Origin: JANWHZ01 sp035545555
GTDB lineage: Bacteria > Patescibacteriota > Saccharimonadia > Saccharimonadales > UBA4665
Length of the DNA stretch: 15,156 nt
Assembly: GCA_035545555.1 (NCBI GenBank)
Contig: DASZYD010000039.1
Span: 1-15,156, forward strand
Direction of reading: 5' to 3'
Made by a program: the position numbers and the translations under genes. Below are positions 1-7,383 of this stretch, piece by piece (position 1 is the stretch's first letter; each line of letters begins with the position of its first letter). A model generated the notes under the pieces. The model ran no database searches and had not been told where the DNA came from. It worked only from the letters and a program-made list of their open reading frames with translations.

Positions 1-141
1 CACGATTCATTACTACAACCACAAACGCCGGCACAGCGCCCTCCACAACATGAGTCCGGCAGCTTACGCCGCCAGCCTCATGGCGGCTACGCCGCTACAC
101 AACGAAAGAGACAGGGTGTCCGAAAGAGTTGTAGCTTGACA
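1..141 (+). mobile_element. 3' end of an IS3-family insertion sequence (partial)
   Basis: The first 141 bases are the right end of an insertion sequence whose left part lies outside the window. They encode the C-terminus of a DDE/rve transposase ending at 139. The terminus is placed at 140-141 because IS3-family elements end in CA, and because glycosyltransferase-like protein begins immediately after (codon 142). Read from this end on the minus strand, the putative terminal repeat starts TGTCAAGCTACAACTCTTTC. The matching left repeat and the target duplication cannot be checked here, so the exact boundary is inferred. Confidence 0.7.
2..139 (+). CDS. IS3-type transposase, C-terminal fragment
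   Basis: Frame 2 is open from the window edge and ends with TGA at 137-139. It encodes 45 residues containing HYYNHKRRHSALHNMSPAAY, the hallmark end of the IS3-family OrfB integrase-core domain (the YNxxRxHSALxxxSPAxY signature that follows the catalytic Glu). The catalytic residues are upstream of the window. The stop codon falls inside the presumed terminal inverted repeat, which is common in this family. The gene is partial because of the window edge; nothing shows that the transposase is broken. The family assignment is firm; the IS subgroup is not determined. Confidence 0.8.
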   Translation, partial: TIHYYNHKRRHSALHNMSPAAYAASLMAATPLHNERDRVSERVVA

Positions 142-1305
142 GACTATCTGGATAAAACACTGGGTCACTTCCGCGATCCGCATATTGGCTGGGTACAGGC
201 ACCGTCTATCTATGGCAACACCAATTTCTGGACAGCGCGCGGTGCAGCAGAGCAGGATATGGGTATGCAAGGCCCCATTCAAATGGGTCTATATGGTCGC
301 AAGGGAACACCGATCATCATTGGCTCGCACTGTACATACCGAACTGCCGCTATCAGGCAGATTGGCGGCTTCCAGCCGACACGTGCCGAAGACCATCTGG
401 ATACGTTGGCATTGGCTGCGAACGGCTGGAGCGGTGTCTTTATTCCGGAAGCTATCGCCATCGGTGATGGACCAGAGACACTGCCCGCATATCTATCCCA
501 GCAGTATGCCTGGGCGCGGAGCATGTTTCAGATTCTTATCGGCGCCGGACATAGTCACCTCCGTAGATTGCCTATCAAGCAGCGCCTGCATTTTCTCTTT
601 TTTGAGACGTGGTACCCACTGTGTTCCGGTGCGTTCCTGATCTTATTCGCTATCCCCATCGCATCCATAGTGCTCCATGCCAGCCCCATACGTGCCAATC
701 TCTTACAGTTTATCGTTCATCTGTTACCAATGATCATAGCAATGATCTTGCTGGTGTGCGCGTCCAAGCCACTCATGCAGCCCAATGGGTTGCGCTTCTC
801 CTGGCGCGGTATGCTTTTACACGTAGTGCGCTGGCCGATTGTGGTAACAGCTATCGCAGGTGTACTCATGCGCCGGCAAAAGCCATACCAGATCACTCCG
901 AAAGGCAAGTTCCTTGATAATGCGCCGACGCTCAAGCTTTATCGGCCATTCATTTGTTTGGGTGCGTTGAGCGCAGCTGCAGTATTGTATGCGACGATCA
1001 AAGGTTATGAGCATACTACAGCTGGCCAAGAGTTCTTCGCTGGCTACGCAGCAATGATAATGCTCGTGGTATGCCTGATCGACCTGCATCTTCGCCTGCG
1101 TGAGACGGGGCTGAAACCTCAAGTACTCCGCAAAAACTGGTTGGCGCCGATTACGGCAGTGTTTGGCGCCACTACGTTAACGAGCTGTATTATTGCCTAT
1201 GCGCTGATCGTCCCCGTTGGATCGGCTGCAGCGACGTCCTTTGAGGAGTCATCACAATGGGCCTATGTGCATATAACCAACACGCTGCAGGCGATCGCTC
1301 ATTGA
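142..1305 (+). pseudogene. Membrane glycosyltransferase family 2 (cellulose synthase-like), 5' half lost at the IS edge
   Basis: About 388 residues of the C-terminal part of a processive-type GT2 enzyme, which would transfer sugars from nucleotide-sugar donors at the cytoplasmic face. Coding begins abruptly right after the IS, at a point matching the middle of the GT-A domain (DYLDKTLGHFRDPHIGWVQ resembles the 'DFLxRTLxYFxDPxVxxVQ' segment). The nucleotide-binding half and the DxD motif are therefore missing. Still visible are the acceptor-site ED (about 388-393, in AEDHLD) and a QQxxW motif (QQYAW, about 499-513), a variant of Q(Q/R)xRW. About six hydrophobic segments follow, with the ITPKGKF stretch typical of these enzymes between them. 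The TTG at 136 that opens the frame lies in the IS and has no ribosome-binding site, so I treat the gene as inactivated. Base composition looks somewhat less GC-rich than its neighbours. Confidence 0.75.
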
Positions 1306-1330
1306 ACCTATGCCCCGGTGTCTAAAATCG

Positions 1331-1336
1331 TATAAT
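1331..1336 (+). promoter_or_regulatory. -10 box TATAAT giving a leaderless DUF488 mRNA
   Basis: A perfect TATAAT lies exactly 6 bases before the ATG at 1343, so transcription would start at or next to the start codon. No Shine-Dalgarno sequence and no good -35 at 16-18 bp are visible. Confidence 0.6.
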
Positions 1337-1342
1337 AGGCTT

Positions 1343-1711
1343 ATGGTGAAAATAAAACGGGTATACGAGGCGCCGGCGGGCAGCGATGGCACGCGAGTGC
1401 TGGTCGACCGGTTGTGGCCGCGGGGACTCAGCAAAGAGCGGGCAGCCATCGATACCTGGCTGAAAGAAGTCGCGCCATCGCCGGAGCTACGCGCGTGGTT
1501 TGGCCATCGGCCGGAACGGTTTGCGGAGTTCCGCCGGCGCTACATGGCCGAACTCGCCGCAAATCCGGCGGTAGGCATGCTTGAGACGCTTGCTGCAGAG
1601 GGTGGTACCGTCACCCTTCTCTATGGTGCCAAAGACACTGCCGACAACAATGCGGTGGTGCTGCAAGCATGCATTGCCGCGCGGCTCAAAAAGTCAGAAC
1701 AAGCGACCTAG
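1343..1711 (+). CDS. DUF488 family protein (YeaO-like)
   Basis: A 122-residue protein of the DUF488 family. The YeaO-type signature is clear: KIKRVYEAP near the N-terminus, VLVDRLWPRGLSKE, WLKEVAPSPELRAWFGH, RFAEFRRRY, and a C-terminal VTLLYGAKDTADNNAVVLQ. The biochemical role of this family is not established. I chose the ATG at 1343 over an upstream in-frame start at 1310 because family similarity begins at MVKIKR and a TATAAT sits 6 bases upstream, suggesting leaderless translation. The stop lies 3 bases from the convergent enolase stop, leaving no room for a dedicated terminator. Confidence 0.88.
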   Translation: MVKIKRVYEAPAGSDGTRVLVDRLWPRGLSKERAAIDTWLKEVAPSPELRAWFGHRPERFAEFRRRYMAELAANPAVGMLETLAAEGGTVTLLYGAKDTADNNAVVLQACIAARLKKSEQAT

Positions 1712-1714
1712 CGT

Positions 1715-2812
1715 TCACGCCGCGAAGGGGCGTGCCAGCTGGAGCCCCAAATCGGCCGCTTCAATACGCATCAGTTCATTATGTTTCGCGGTGCGCTCGG
1801 TGCGCGACAGGCTGCCGGTTTTGATCTGCCCGGCGCCCGTGCCGACGGCAAGATGGGTGATGGTTACATCTTCGGTCTCGCCGCTACGATGCGAGACAAT
1901 TGTGCGCCAGCCGTGCTCCTTGGCGAGCTGGATGGTACGGATCGTCTCGGTGAGCGTGCCGATCTGGTTCGGCTTAATGAGAATCGCGTTGCCGGCTTTT
2001 TGATCAATCGCCCGCTGCAGCCGTTCGCGGTTTGTCACCAGCAGGTCGTCGCCCACGAGCTGTAGGCCGGACAAACGTTCGGTGAGCTGCGTCCAGTCCG
2101 TCCATGCATCTTCGGCCAGCCCATCTTCAAGCGAGAGGAGGGGGTACCGCTTAGCAATGTCTGCCAGATAGCCGATCAGGCCGCTGGCGTCCAGCGTCCA
2201 GCCCTCATTGTGCAATACGTAGCGGTTGTTCTGCAGCAGCTCCGACGCCGCTATATCAATGCCAAAGCCGACATCGGTGCCCGGTGTATAACCGGCCGTC
2301 TGGGCAGCATCCTGCAAGAGGTCGAGCATATCGGTGTTGGCTTTGACGGGCAGCGCGAAGCCGCCTTCATCTCCTACGGCGGTCGAAAGACCGCGCCCAG
2401 CAAGCGACCGTTTCAGCGCCATAAAGATTTCAGCAGCAACCTGTACTGCCTGCGCATAGCTCCCGGCCCGCTTGGGGATGAGCAGGAACTCCTGGAAATC
2501 CGCCGAGTGCGACGCATGGACGCCGCCGTTCAAGACGTTGAACATAGGCACGGGCACCGACATCTCCGGCCTGCCGGCAATGTCGTTGATGTGCCGGTAC
2601 AGCGGTACAGCACGCTCGGCGGCCGCAGCGTGCGCGCAGGCAAGTGACACGGCCAATATGGCGTTCGCCCCAAGCCGCTCCTTGTTTGGTGTGCCGTCCA
2701 GGTCAATCAGTTTCTGATCGAGCAGAAATTGGTCATCCGCCATGATGCCCTGCAGCGCGGCGGCTATCTCGCCATTCACATTCGCCACTGCTCGGCTGAC
2801 GCCCTTGCCGCC
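1715..2812 (-). CDS. eno: Enolase, 5'-truncated at a head-to-head junction
   Basis: Enolase interconverts 2-phosphoglycerate and phosphoenolpyruvate in lower glycolysis. About 365 residues are recognisable, from GGKGV (E. coli position ~60) to the C-terminus. The active-site set is present: His in NGGVHA, Glu in DFQEFL, Glu in GDEGGF, Asp in GIDIAAS, Glu in LSLEDGL, Asp in LVGDDL, Lys in LIKPNQIGT, His-Arg-Ser in VSHRSGE and Lys in GQIKTGS. Missing are the first ~60 residues, including the EILDSRGNPT strand and the SGAST substrate loop. The frame stays open on the minus strand to 3325, but those residues are the antisense of PEP synthase and do not resemble enolase, so a 536-residue call would be wrong. 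There is no valid start inside the recognisable part. The intact active site suggests a recent break or an assembly chimera. Confidence 0.9.
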   Translation of the reverse strand, partial: GGKGVSRAVANVNGEIAAALQGIMADDQFLLDQKLIDLDGTPNKERLGANAILAVSLACAHAAAAERAVPLYRHINDIAGRPEMSVPVPMFNVLNGGVHASHSADFQEFLLIPKRAGSYAQAVQVAAEIFMALKRSLAGRGLSTAVGDEGGFALPVKANTDMLDLLQDAAQTAGYTPGTDVGFGIDIAASELLQNNRYVLHNEGWTLDASGLIGYLADIAKRYPLLSLEDGLAEDAWTDWTQLTERLSGLQLVGDDLLVTNRERLQRAIDQKAGNAILIKPNQIGTLTETIRTIQLAKEHGWRTIVSHRSGETEDVTITHLAVGTGAGQIKTGSLSRTERTAKHNELMRIEAADLGLQLARPFAA

Positions 2813-2815
2813 GAA
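2807..2815. other. Breakpoint joining two 5'-truncated genes head to head
   Basis: Enolase similarity (minus strand) runs up to GGKG at 2801-2812, and PEP synthase similarity (plus strand) starts at AEDLP from 2810. The two therefore share the GCCGCC at 2807-2812 and nothing separates them. Each gene is broken mid-domain at the same place. This is the pattern of an inverted join at short microhomology, either in the genome or created during amplification or assembly. Confidence 0.8.
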
Positions 2816-4789
2816 GACCTGCCCAACGCCTCGTTCGCCGGTCAGCAGGCCACCTTCCTGAATATTAAGGGTGAGGCCGACGTGCTGCGCGCCGTGAAAG
2901 CGTGCATTGCCTCGCTCTTCACCGATCGCGCCATCGTCTACCGCGCGGAGAACGGATTCGACCATATGAAAGTCGCCTTGTCGGTCGGCATCCAACAGAT
3001 GGTTGCCGTACATGCCAAAGCGGCCGGCGTCATGTTTACCATCGACACCGAGACCGGGTTTCGCAATGCGGTTGTCGTCAGCTCTATTTACGGCATCGGC
3101 GAGAATATCGTGCAGGGCAGGGTGAGCCCGGACGAATTCACGGTCTTTAAACCCACTGTGGCTATCTTGCGGCGTAAGCTCGGCACCAAAGACATGAAGA
3201 TGATCCCTCTGGGCGCCAACAAGACCAAGAACGTCAAGGTGCCGGAGGCCGAGCAGCAGCGCTATTCCATCACTGACGATCAGGTCACGACGCTGGCCCG
3301 GTGGGGTATGGCCATCGAGCAGCACTACGGCCGGCCAATGGACATCGAATGGGCGCTCGACGAAGCCGACAACAAGCTCTATATCGTCCAGGCCCGCGGC
3401 GAGACCGTGGAGTCACGCCGCAACACCAACATCATTGAAGCCTATAAACTGCTCGAGACCGGACCGGTGCTGGCGACCGGCACCAGCGTCGGGGATAAAA
3501 TCGGTGCCGGCCGCGCAAACAAGATCATGAGTGTCCGCGACATCGGCCGCTTCAAGGCCGGCGATGTCCTCATTACCCGCATGACCGACCCGGACTGGGT
3601 GCCGATCATGAAGCTGGCTAGTGCCATCGTAACCGACGAGGGCGGACGCACCTGCCACGCTGCCATCGTCTCGCGTGAACTGGGCATTCCGTGTGTCGTC
3701 GGGACAGGTAACGGCACCACGAAAATTGCTGATGGCACACCGGTTACGGTGAGCTGCGCCGGCAGCGCCGAGGGTACCATATACCACGGCAAGCTCAAAT
3801 TCGAGGTGCTGCGCACTGATGTAAAGAACCTGGTGCGGCCCAAGACGAAGATCATGATGAATGTCGGCCAGCCGGAGTACGCCTTCGCCTACTCGATGAT
3901 CCCGAACGACGGTGTGGGCCTGGCGCGCGAAGAGTTCATCATCAATGACCATATCAAAATCCACCCGCTGGCACTCTTGCATTTCAACCAAGTGAAAGAC
4001 GGGAAGGCACGCGCCCAAATCACTCAGCTCACGCGCGGCTACGCCGATAAAGCGCAGTACTTTGTGGACAAGCTGGCCGAGGGTGTGGCCATGATTGGAG
4101 CGGCATTTTACCCCAATGACGTCATTATCCGCTTCAGTGACTTCAAGACCAACGAATATGCCAATCTCATCGGCGGGGCACCGTTTGAGCCGACCGAGGA
4201 CAACCCAATGCTTGGCTGGCGCGGTGCCAGCCGTTACTACAGCGACGCCTACCGCGAAGCGTTTGCTCTGGAGTGCCGGGCTCTCAAAAAAGCTCGCGAC
4301 GATATGGGCATCACCAACATCAAAGCCATGGTCCCGTTCTGCCGTAACCTGGATGAAGCCTGCAAAGTGCTCGACCTCATGGCTAACAACGGCCTGAAGC
4401 GCGGTGTCAACGGCTTTCAGGTGTATGTGATGTGCGAGATACCTTCCAATGTCATTCTGGCCGAACAGTTTGCCGAGCTGTTCGACGGCTTCTCAATCGG
4501 CAGCAACGACTTAACGCAACTGACGCTCGGTGTCGACCGGGACAATGCCTCCGTCGCACATGTCTACGACGAAAATAATGAAGCCGTGCGGGCGCTCATC
4601 CGCCAGGTCGTACGCGTCGCGAAAGCCAAGCATGTTAAGATCGGGCTCTGCGGCCAGGCGCCATCGGATTCGCCGGAGTTCGCGCGTTTTCTGGTCGAGG
4701 CAGGCATCGACAGTATGTCGCTCTCGCCGGATACCGTCGTTAAGACCACCATCGCCGTCAAAAAGACCGAGAATAAGCTCGGCCGCTAG
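2810..4789 (+). CDS. ppsA: Phosphoenolpyruvate synthase, 5'-truncated
   Basis: PEP synthase makes PEP, AMP and phosphate from pyruvate and ATP (gluconeogenic direction). About 660 residues match the family, from AEDLPNASFAGQQ (E. coli position ~132) to the end. The order is: the rest of the ATP-grasp domain; the phospho-His swivelling domain with GGRTCHAAIVSRELGIPCV (catalytic His codon 3656-3658); and the TIM-barrel PEP/pyruvate domain with GWRGASRYY, EIPSN, IGSNDLTQLTLG and GLCGQAPSD (catalytic Cys codon 4649-4651). The first ~130 residues are absent, including the GGKNASLGEM and VRSSA motifs of the nucleotide site. The frame opens with an ATG at 2729, but the 27-28 residues before AEDLP are antisense enolase. 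As written the enzyme would not bind ATP normally. The terminal segment is complete, ending KKTENKLGR. Confidence 0.92.
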   Translation, partial: AEDLPNASFAGQQATFLNIKGEADVLRAVKACIASLFTDRAIVYRAENGFDHMKVALSVGIQQMVAVHAKAAGVMFTIDTETGFRNAVVVSSIYGIGENIVQGRVSPDEFTVFKPTVAILRRKLGTKDMKMIPLGANKTKNVKVPEAEQQRYSITDDQVTTLARWGMAIEQHYGRPMDIEWALDEADNKLYIVQARGETVESRRNTNIIEAYKLLETGPVLATGTSVGDKIGAGRANKIMSVRDIGRFKAGDVLITRMTDPDWVPIMKLASAIVTDEGGRTCHAAIVSRELGIPCVVGTGNGTTKIADGTPVTVSCAGSAEGTIYHGKLKFEVLRTDVKNLVRPKTKIMMNVGQPEYAFAYSMIPNDGVGLAREEFIINDHIKIHPLALLHFNQVKDGKARAQITQLTRGYADKAQYFVDKLAEGVAMIGAAFYPNDVIIRFSDFKTNEYANLIGGAPFEPTEDNPMLGWRGASRYYSDAYREAFALECRALKKARDDMGITNIKAMVPFCRNLDEACKVLDLMANNGLKRGVNGFQVYVMCEIPSNVILAEQFAELFDGFSIGSNDLTQLTLGVDRDNASVAHVYDENNEAVRALIRQVVRVAKAKHVKIGLCGQAPSDSPEFARFLVEAGIDSMSLSPDTVVKTTIAVKKTENKLGR

Positions 4790-4815
4790 CCTCCTCACTG
4801 CAGTAAGCTAAACGG

Positions 4816-4845
4816 TTGTGGAACGCTTATGTTTTGGCCTATCAT
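4816..4845 (+). promoter_or_regulatory. Candidate promoter of the cupin gene
   Basis: TTGTGG (4816-4821) and TATCAT (4840-4845) are separated by 18 bases. They would give a leader of roughly 20 bases carrying the AAGGAGA at 4861-4867. The match to consensus is moderate. Confidence 0.4.
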
Positions 4846-4870
4846 GGGGTATCCATAATGAAGGAGAGCT

Positions 4871-5269
4871 ATGAAGGGATTCGTCACCAATATTGAAACG
4901 GCTACGGTAGAGAACGCCAACTTCCGCCGCGTGCTATACACCGGCAAGCACTCGCAGCTGGTACTGATGAGTCTAGAGCCAAAGGAAGAAATCGGGCCGG
5001 AGACGCACCCCGATAACGACCAATTCTTCCGGTTCGAGAGTGGCTACGGCAACGTGGTCATCGACGATAATACGTACGAGGTTCGCGACGGCAACGCCGT
5101 GATCGTGCCGGCTGGCGCCCGCCACAACGTCATCAACACCTCGGCAGCCCAACCGCTCCGCTTCTATACCCTCTATGCACCGGCGCACCACAAAGACGGC
5201 CTGGTTCATGCCACCAAGGCCGACAGCGAGGCACACGACGAACCGTTCGACGGCAAAACGACCGAGTAA
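4871..5269 (+). CDS. Small cupin-domain protein
   Basis: A 132-residue single-domain cupin. The first cupin motif is a variant of GxxxxxHxHxxxxExxxG: ETHPDNDQFFRFESG, with His46, Asp50, Gln51 and Glu56 as likely metal ligands and Asp/Gln in place of the second His. The second motif is VPAGARHNVIN with His85. This HPxxDQFxRxExG form marks a common family of small cupins of unknown substrate, predicted to be cytoplasmic metal-binding beta-barrels. The ATG at 4871 is chosen because AAGGAGA (4861-4867) sits 3 bases upstream. The gene ends 4 bases from the convergent peroxiredoxin stop. The acidic tail after about residue 113 is outside the barrel. Confidence 0.88.
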   Translation: MKGFVTNIETATVENANFRRVLYTGKHSQLVLMSLEPKEEIGPETHPDNDQFFRFESGYGNVVIDDNTYEVRDGNAVIVPAGARHNVINTSAAQPLRFYTLYAPAHHKDGLVHATKADSEAHDEPFDGKTTE

Positions 5270-5273
5270 TCAC

Positions 5274-5756
5274 CTAGCGTGCCGCTTGCTCTAATGCCTG
5301 CAGGTCTTTGATAATCTGCGCGGCGTGGGTCTGCGGGTCGACACCGCGATATTCTTTGGCAATGATGCCTGACGGGTCGATGATGAAGGTGTTGCGCTCA
5401 GTGCCGAGAAAGTCCCGCCCCATAAACTTACGCGGCTGCCATGAGCCATAGGCGGCAATCACGCGATGATCGGGGTCGCTGAGCAGGGTAAAGTTGAGAT
5501 GGTGCTTGGTCACGAACTTTTTGTGCGAGGCAACCGAATCTTTGCTCACCCCCGCTACCTCAGCGCCACCGAGCTGCGCAATCAGCTCACGCGCATCACG
5601 GAAACTGCACGCTTCGGTGGTGCAGCCGGGGGTGTCATCCTTCGGATAGAAGTACAGCACCAGCCACGTGCCGCGGTAATCCGCCAGGCTATGCATGACA
5701 CCGTTTTGGTCGGACAGGTGGAAGTCCGGTGCCGCCTGGTTCGTCATATCGCTCAT
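5274..5756 (-). CDS. bcp: Thioredoxin-dependent peroxiredoxin, Bcp/PrxQ type
   Basis: A 160-residue peroxiredoxin that reduces H2O2 and organic hydroperoxides in the cytoplasm, recycled by thioredoxin. FYPKDDTPGCTTEACSFRD contains the peroxidatic Cys45 and, five residues later, the resolving Cys50 of the atypical 2-Cys PrxQ class. Thr42 and Arg122 (in ERNTFIIDPSG) complete the active site. Length is normal for the family. The frame extends upstream to 5843, but similarity begins near MSDMTNQAAPDF. ATG 5756 is supported by a TATACT ending 6 bases upstream (leaderless). A second Met at 5747 is possible. Confidence 0.93.
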   Translation of the reverse strand: MSDMTNQAAPDFHLSDQNGVMHSLADYRGTWLVLYFYPKDDTPGCTTEACSFRDARELIAQLGGAEVAGVSKDSVASHKKFVTKHHLNFTLLSDPDHRVIAAYGSWQPRKFMGRDFLGTERNTFIIDPSGIIAKEYRGVDPQTHAAQIIKDLQALEQAAR

Positions 5757-5762
5757 GCTCCC

Positions 5763-5768
5763 AGTATA
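5763..5768 (-). promoter_or_regulatory. -10 box TATACT for a leaderless bcp mRNA
   Basis: On the minus strand TATACT is followed by six bases (GGGAGC) and then the ATG at 5756, the same spacing as at the DUF488 gene. The GGGAG could also be read as a weak Shine-Dalgarno, but it lies too close to the start to act well. Confidence 0.55.
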
Positions 5769-5825
5769 CCACCGGCCGGCCGGTACGGCGGGTCCACAAT
5801 GAAGCGTAGCTGGCAGCCGGTGCGC

Positions 5826-5831
5826 TATACT
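5826..5831 (+). promoter_or_regulatory. -10 box TATACT of the KwaB-like gene
   Basis: TATACT lies about 45 bases before the GTG start, predicting a leader of roughly 38 bases that carries the strong GGAGGG Shine-Dalgarno at 5863-5868. A short inverted repeat (ATACT-T-AGTAT) overlaps it. No convincing -35 is visible. Confidence 0.4.
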
Positions 5832-5875
5832 TAGTATCGACAACTACTGAACGACTGGCAATGGAGGGATAGGCC

Positions 5876-6883
5876 GTGGAACAGGATATTTTGGCGCCGG
5901 ATACGGCAGCAATAGACAACTATCACGAAACCGACGTATTCGCCTGGGCGAACAACCTGGTACGGTTGAAGGATGAGCTGCGTATACACCTTTTCTTAGT
6001 AGACAAGCGGAATATGCCGTACAGAACAAGCTTGGGCGGCGGGTTGTCCAAGCAGCTGGAGCCGCTCTTTGTCGACGGTATCCTGGAATACATCCTGAGC
6101 GGCGCTGAAACCGGCTTGAGCATCCGCGGGTTTGAGGAGGCCGAGGCGGAGGAAGGCGTCTTGCAGCGCACGCAGGTCTTTAAGGTGCCGAAAGCGCGCG
6201 AACTCTTCAACTTCATCAACACACAAGAGCACGAGATTGAGATCTTCAATGATGCCGAACACGATTTCTCGCGCATCAAAGGCATCGTCGCCCGCGTCAC
6301 GCACCCCGAGCTGGCACAATCGGTCTATATCGCCAAAGTACTGCCACAGCCGAACATCATGCGCGGCAAGGTCGGCTGGATGATGCGCGACGGCAAGTTC
6401 GTACCATTCGACGCCGACGGCGCGGTACGTATCCCGAACGATAACCAGCTGCTCATCCTCGACCAGGACCTCTACGTCTTTCATCCCGGACGCCTGAAGC
6501 AACTGTTCAGCTACGACGCCAAGGAAGCGTTTGTGGCCGAACAGAAAGTCGCGGCCATCCAGGCAAGCTTCCGCCTGAGCTTCCCGGAGGGCATCAGCCT
6601 GCAACGGCTGGTCGAAGGCAAGCGCAGCACCATCAAAAAACTCCAGCTCATTGATCCGGAGAGCGTCAAGCAGCAAGAGCTGATGGATCATGCCGAAGAG
6701 ATGGGGATCGACCTGATGCAGGACGAATCGGGCGCCATTATCATCATGGACGGCAAGGACCTGGACACGTTCGTCAACCTTCTGAACGACGACTACGTCG
6801 AGTCCAACCTGACCGGCCAGCGCTACGAAATCATCCGCAAGAAGCCCCTCAAACCCCCGAAAGACGACACAGCGCAAGCTTGA
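5876..6883 (+). CDS. DUF4868/KwaB-like protein
   Basis: A 335-residue soluble protein without signal peptide or membrane segments. The C-terminal two-thirds resembles the DUF4868 family that includes KwaB of the Kiwa anti-phage system. It has a beta-rich part with NQLLILDQDLYVFHPGRLKQLF (about residues 190-211), where this family typically has '..i.dd.vyi.....fe.iF', and then a helical tail that includes GKRSTIKKLQLI and DLDTFVNLLNDDYVESNLTG and ends in a basic/proline stretch. The N-terminal ~100 residues are less conserved. The GTG start at 5876 is fixed by GGAGGG at 5863-5868; the ATG at 5861 runs into TAG after three codons. A four-TM KwaA partner is not adjacent; the next gene encodes an unrelated soluble protein. 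The family call comes from pattern similarity alone. An anti-phage role is inference. Confidence 0.6.
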   Translation: MEQDILAPDTAAIDNYHETDVFAWANNLVRLKDELRIHLFLVDKRNMPYRTSLGGGLSKQLEPLFVDGILEYILSGAETGLSIRGFEEAEAEEGVLQRTQVFKVPKARELFNFINTQEHEIEIFNDAEHDFSRIKGIVARVTHPELAQSVYIAKVLPQPNIMRGKVGWMMRDGKFVPFDADGAVRIPNDNQLLILDQDLYVFHPGRLKQLFSYDAKEAFVAEQKVAAIQASFRLSFPEGISLQRLVEGKRSTIKKLQLIDPESVKQQELMDHAEEMGIDLMQDESGAIIIMDGKDLDTFVNLLNDDYVESNLTGQRYEIIRKKPLKPPKDDTAQA

Positions 6884-6923
6884 CAGCCAATCCAAAGTGC
6901 TTCAGCTGCTATACTTATACACA

Positions 6924-6929
6924 TAGAAT
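6924..6929 (+). promoter_or_regulatory. -10 box TAGAAT close to the start of the 141-residue protein gene
   Basis: TAGAAT ends 7 bases before the ATG at 6937, compatible with leaderless transcription. A second -10-like TATACT at 6910-6915 would give a leader of about 15 bases. No Shine-Dalgarno is present in either case. Confidence 0.45.
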
Positions 6930-6936
6930 AGCGTAC

Positions 6937-7362
6937 ATGATTGAGCACCTAAGTATTCCCAGCAGCACCGAGGCACCTGTTTTGCTTACCAGTGAAGCCG
7001 TCAGCGAACTGGTCACGGCGCATCGCATGGAGTCGGAGGTCGTAAAACCGGGGACCTACAACACAACGCCGGCAGTATGGATTGGGCAGGGGCCGCACAG
7101 GCACGAGCTTATGGTGCTTGAAGATGGCACCGCCGTGTATCGTCTGCTGCCTTCCAGCCCATTGGCACAAGTGCAGCAGGGTGAGGATGTGGAGGCACGC
7201 CACGGTGGCATGAGTATTACGATTGACGGCCACATGCCCGTTCTGCTTGTCACCGGCAATAAGTCACCGGAGCAAGAGGCGCGCTTCTATGAAATATACC
7301 GCTATATCAGCAGCGTAGCGGTCACTGCAGCAACAGCCCCTTCGCACGAGATGCACTCCTGA
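6937..7362 (+). CDS. Hypothetical protein, 141 residues
   Basis: I do not recognise this protein. It has 141 residues, no membrane segment and no signal peptide. The composition looks like an alpha/beta domain: an N-terminal helix (LLTSEAVSELVTAH), a middle part with several strands (AVWIGQGPHRHELMVLEDGT, VYRLLP), a strand pair around MSITIDGHMPVLLVTGN, and a C-terminal helix (SPEQEARFYEIYRYISS). The frame is open back to a TTG at 6880 overlapping the previous stop. I chose ATG 6937 because a -10 box at 6924-6929 fits leaderless expression and nothing upstream looks like a start signal. It follows the KwaB-like gene by 53 bases on the same strand, so co-function is possible but unproven. Confidence 0.65.
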   Translation: MIEHLSIPSSTEAPVLLTSEAVSELVTAHRMESEVVKPGTYNTTPAVWIGQGPHRHELMVLEDGTAVYRLLPSSPLAQVQQGEDVEARHGGMSITIDGHMPVLLVTGNKSPEQEARFYEIYRYISSVAVTAATAPSHEMHS

Positions 7363-7383
7363 TTGGGACTTCTCCGCTTGCTC

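Noticed and set aside
2729..2809. First 27 residues of the plus-strand PEP synthase frame, including the ATG at 2729
   Set aside because: They are antisense to enolase, have no ribosome-binding site and do not match the PEP synthase N-terminus.
2813..3325. N-terminal extension of the minus-strand enolase reading frame
   Set aside because: These ~170 residues are the exact antisense of PEP synthase and show no enolase features. The frame is open only because of GC-rich codon use.
3413..4018. 201-residue minus-strand frame opposite PEP synthase
   Set aside because: It is a shadow of a strongly conserved plus-strand domain; no start signals and no recognisable protein features.
5996..6895. 299-residue minus-strand frame opposite the KwaB-like gene
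   Set aside because: The plus strand has a strong Shine-Dalgarno, a family-like pattern and coherent secondary structure. The minus frame reads as low-complexity Val/Asp/Leu antisense.
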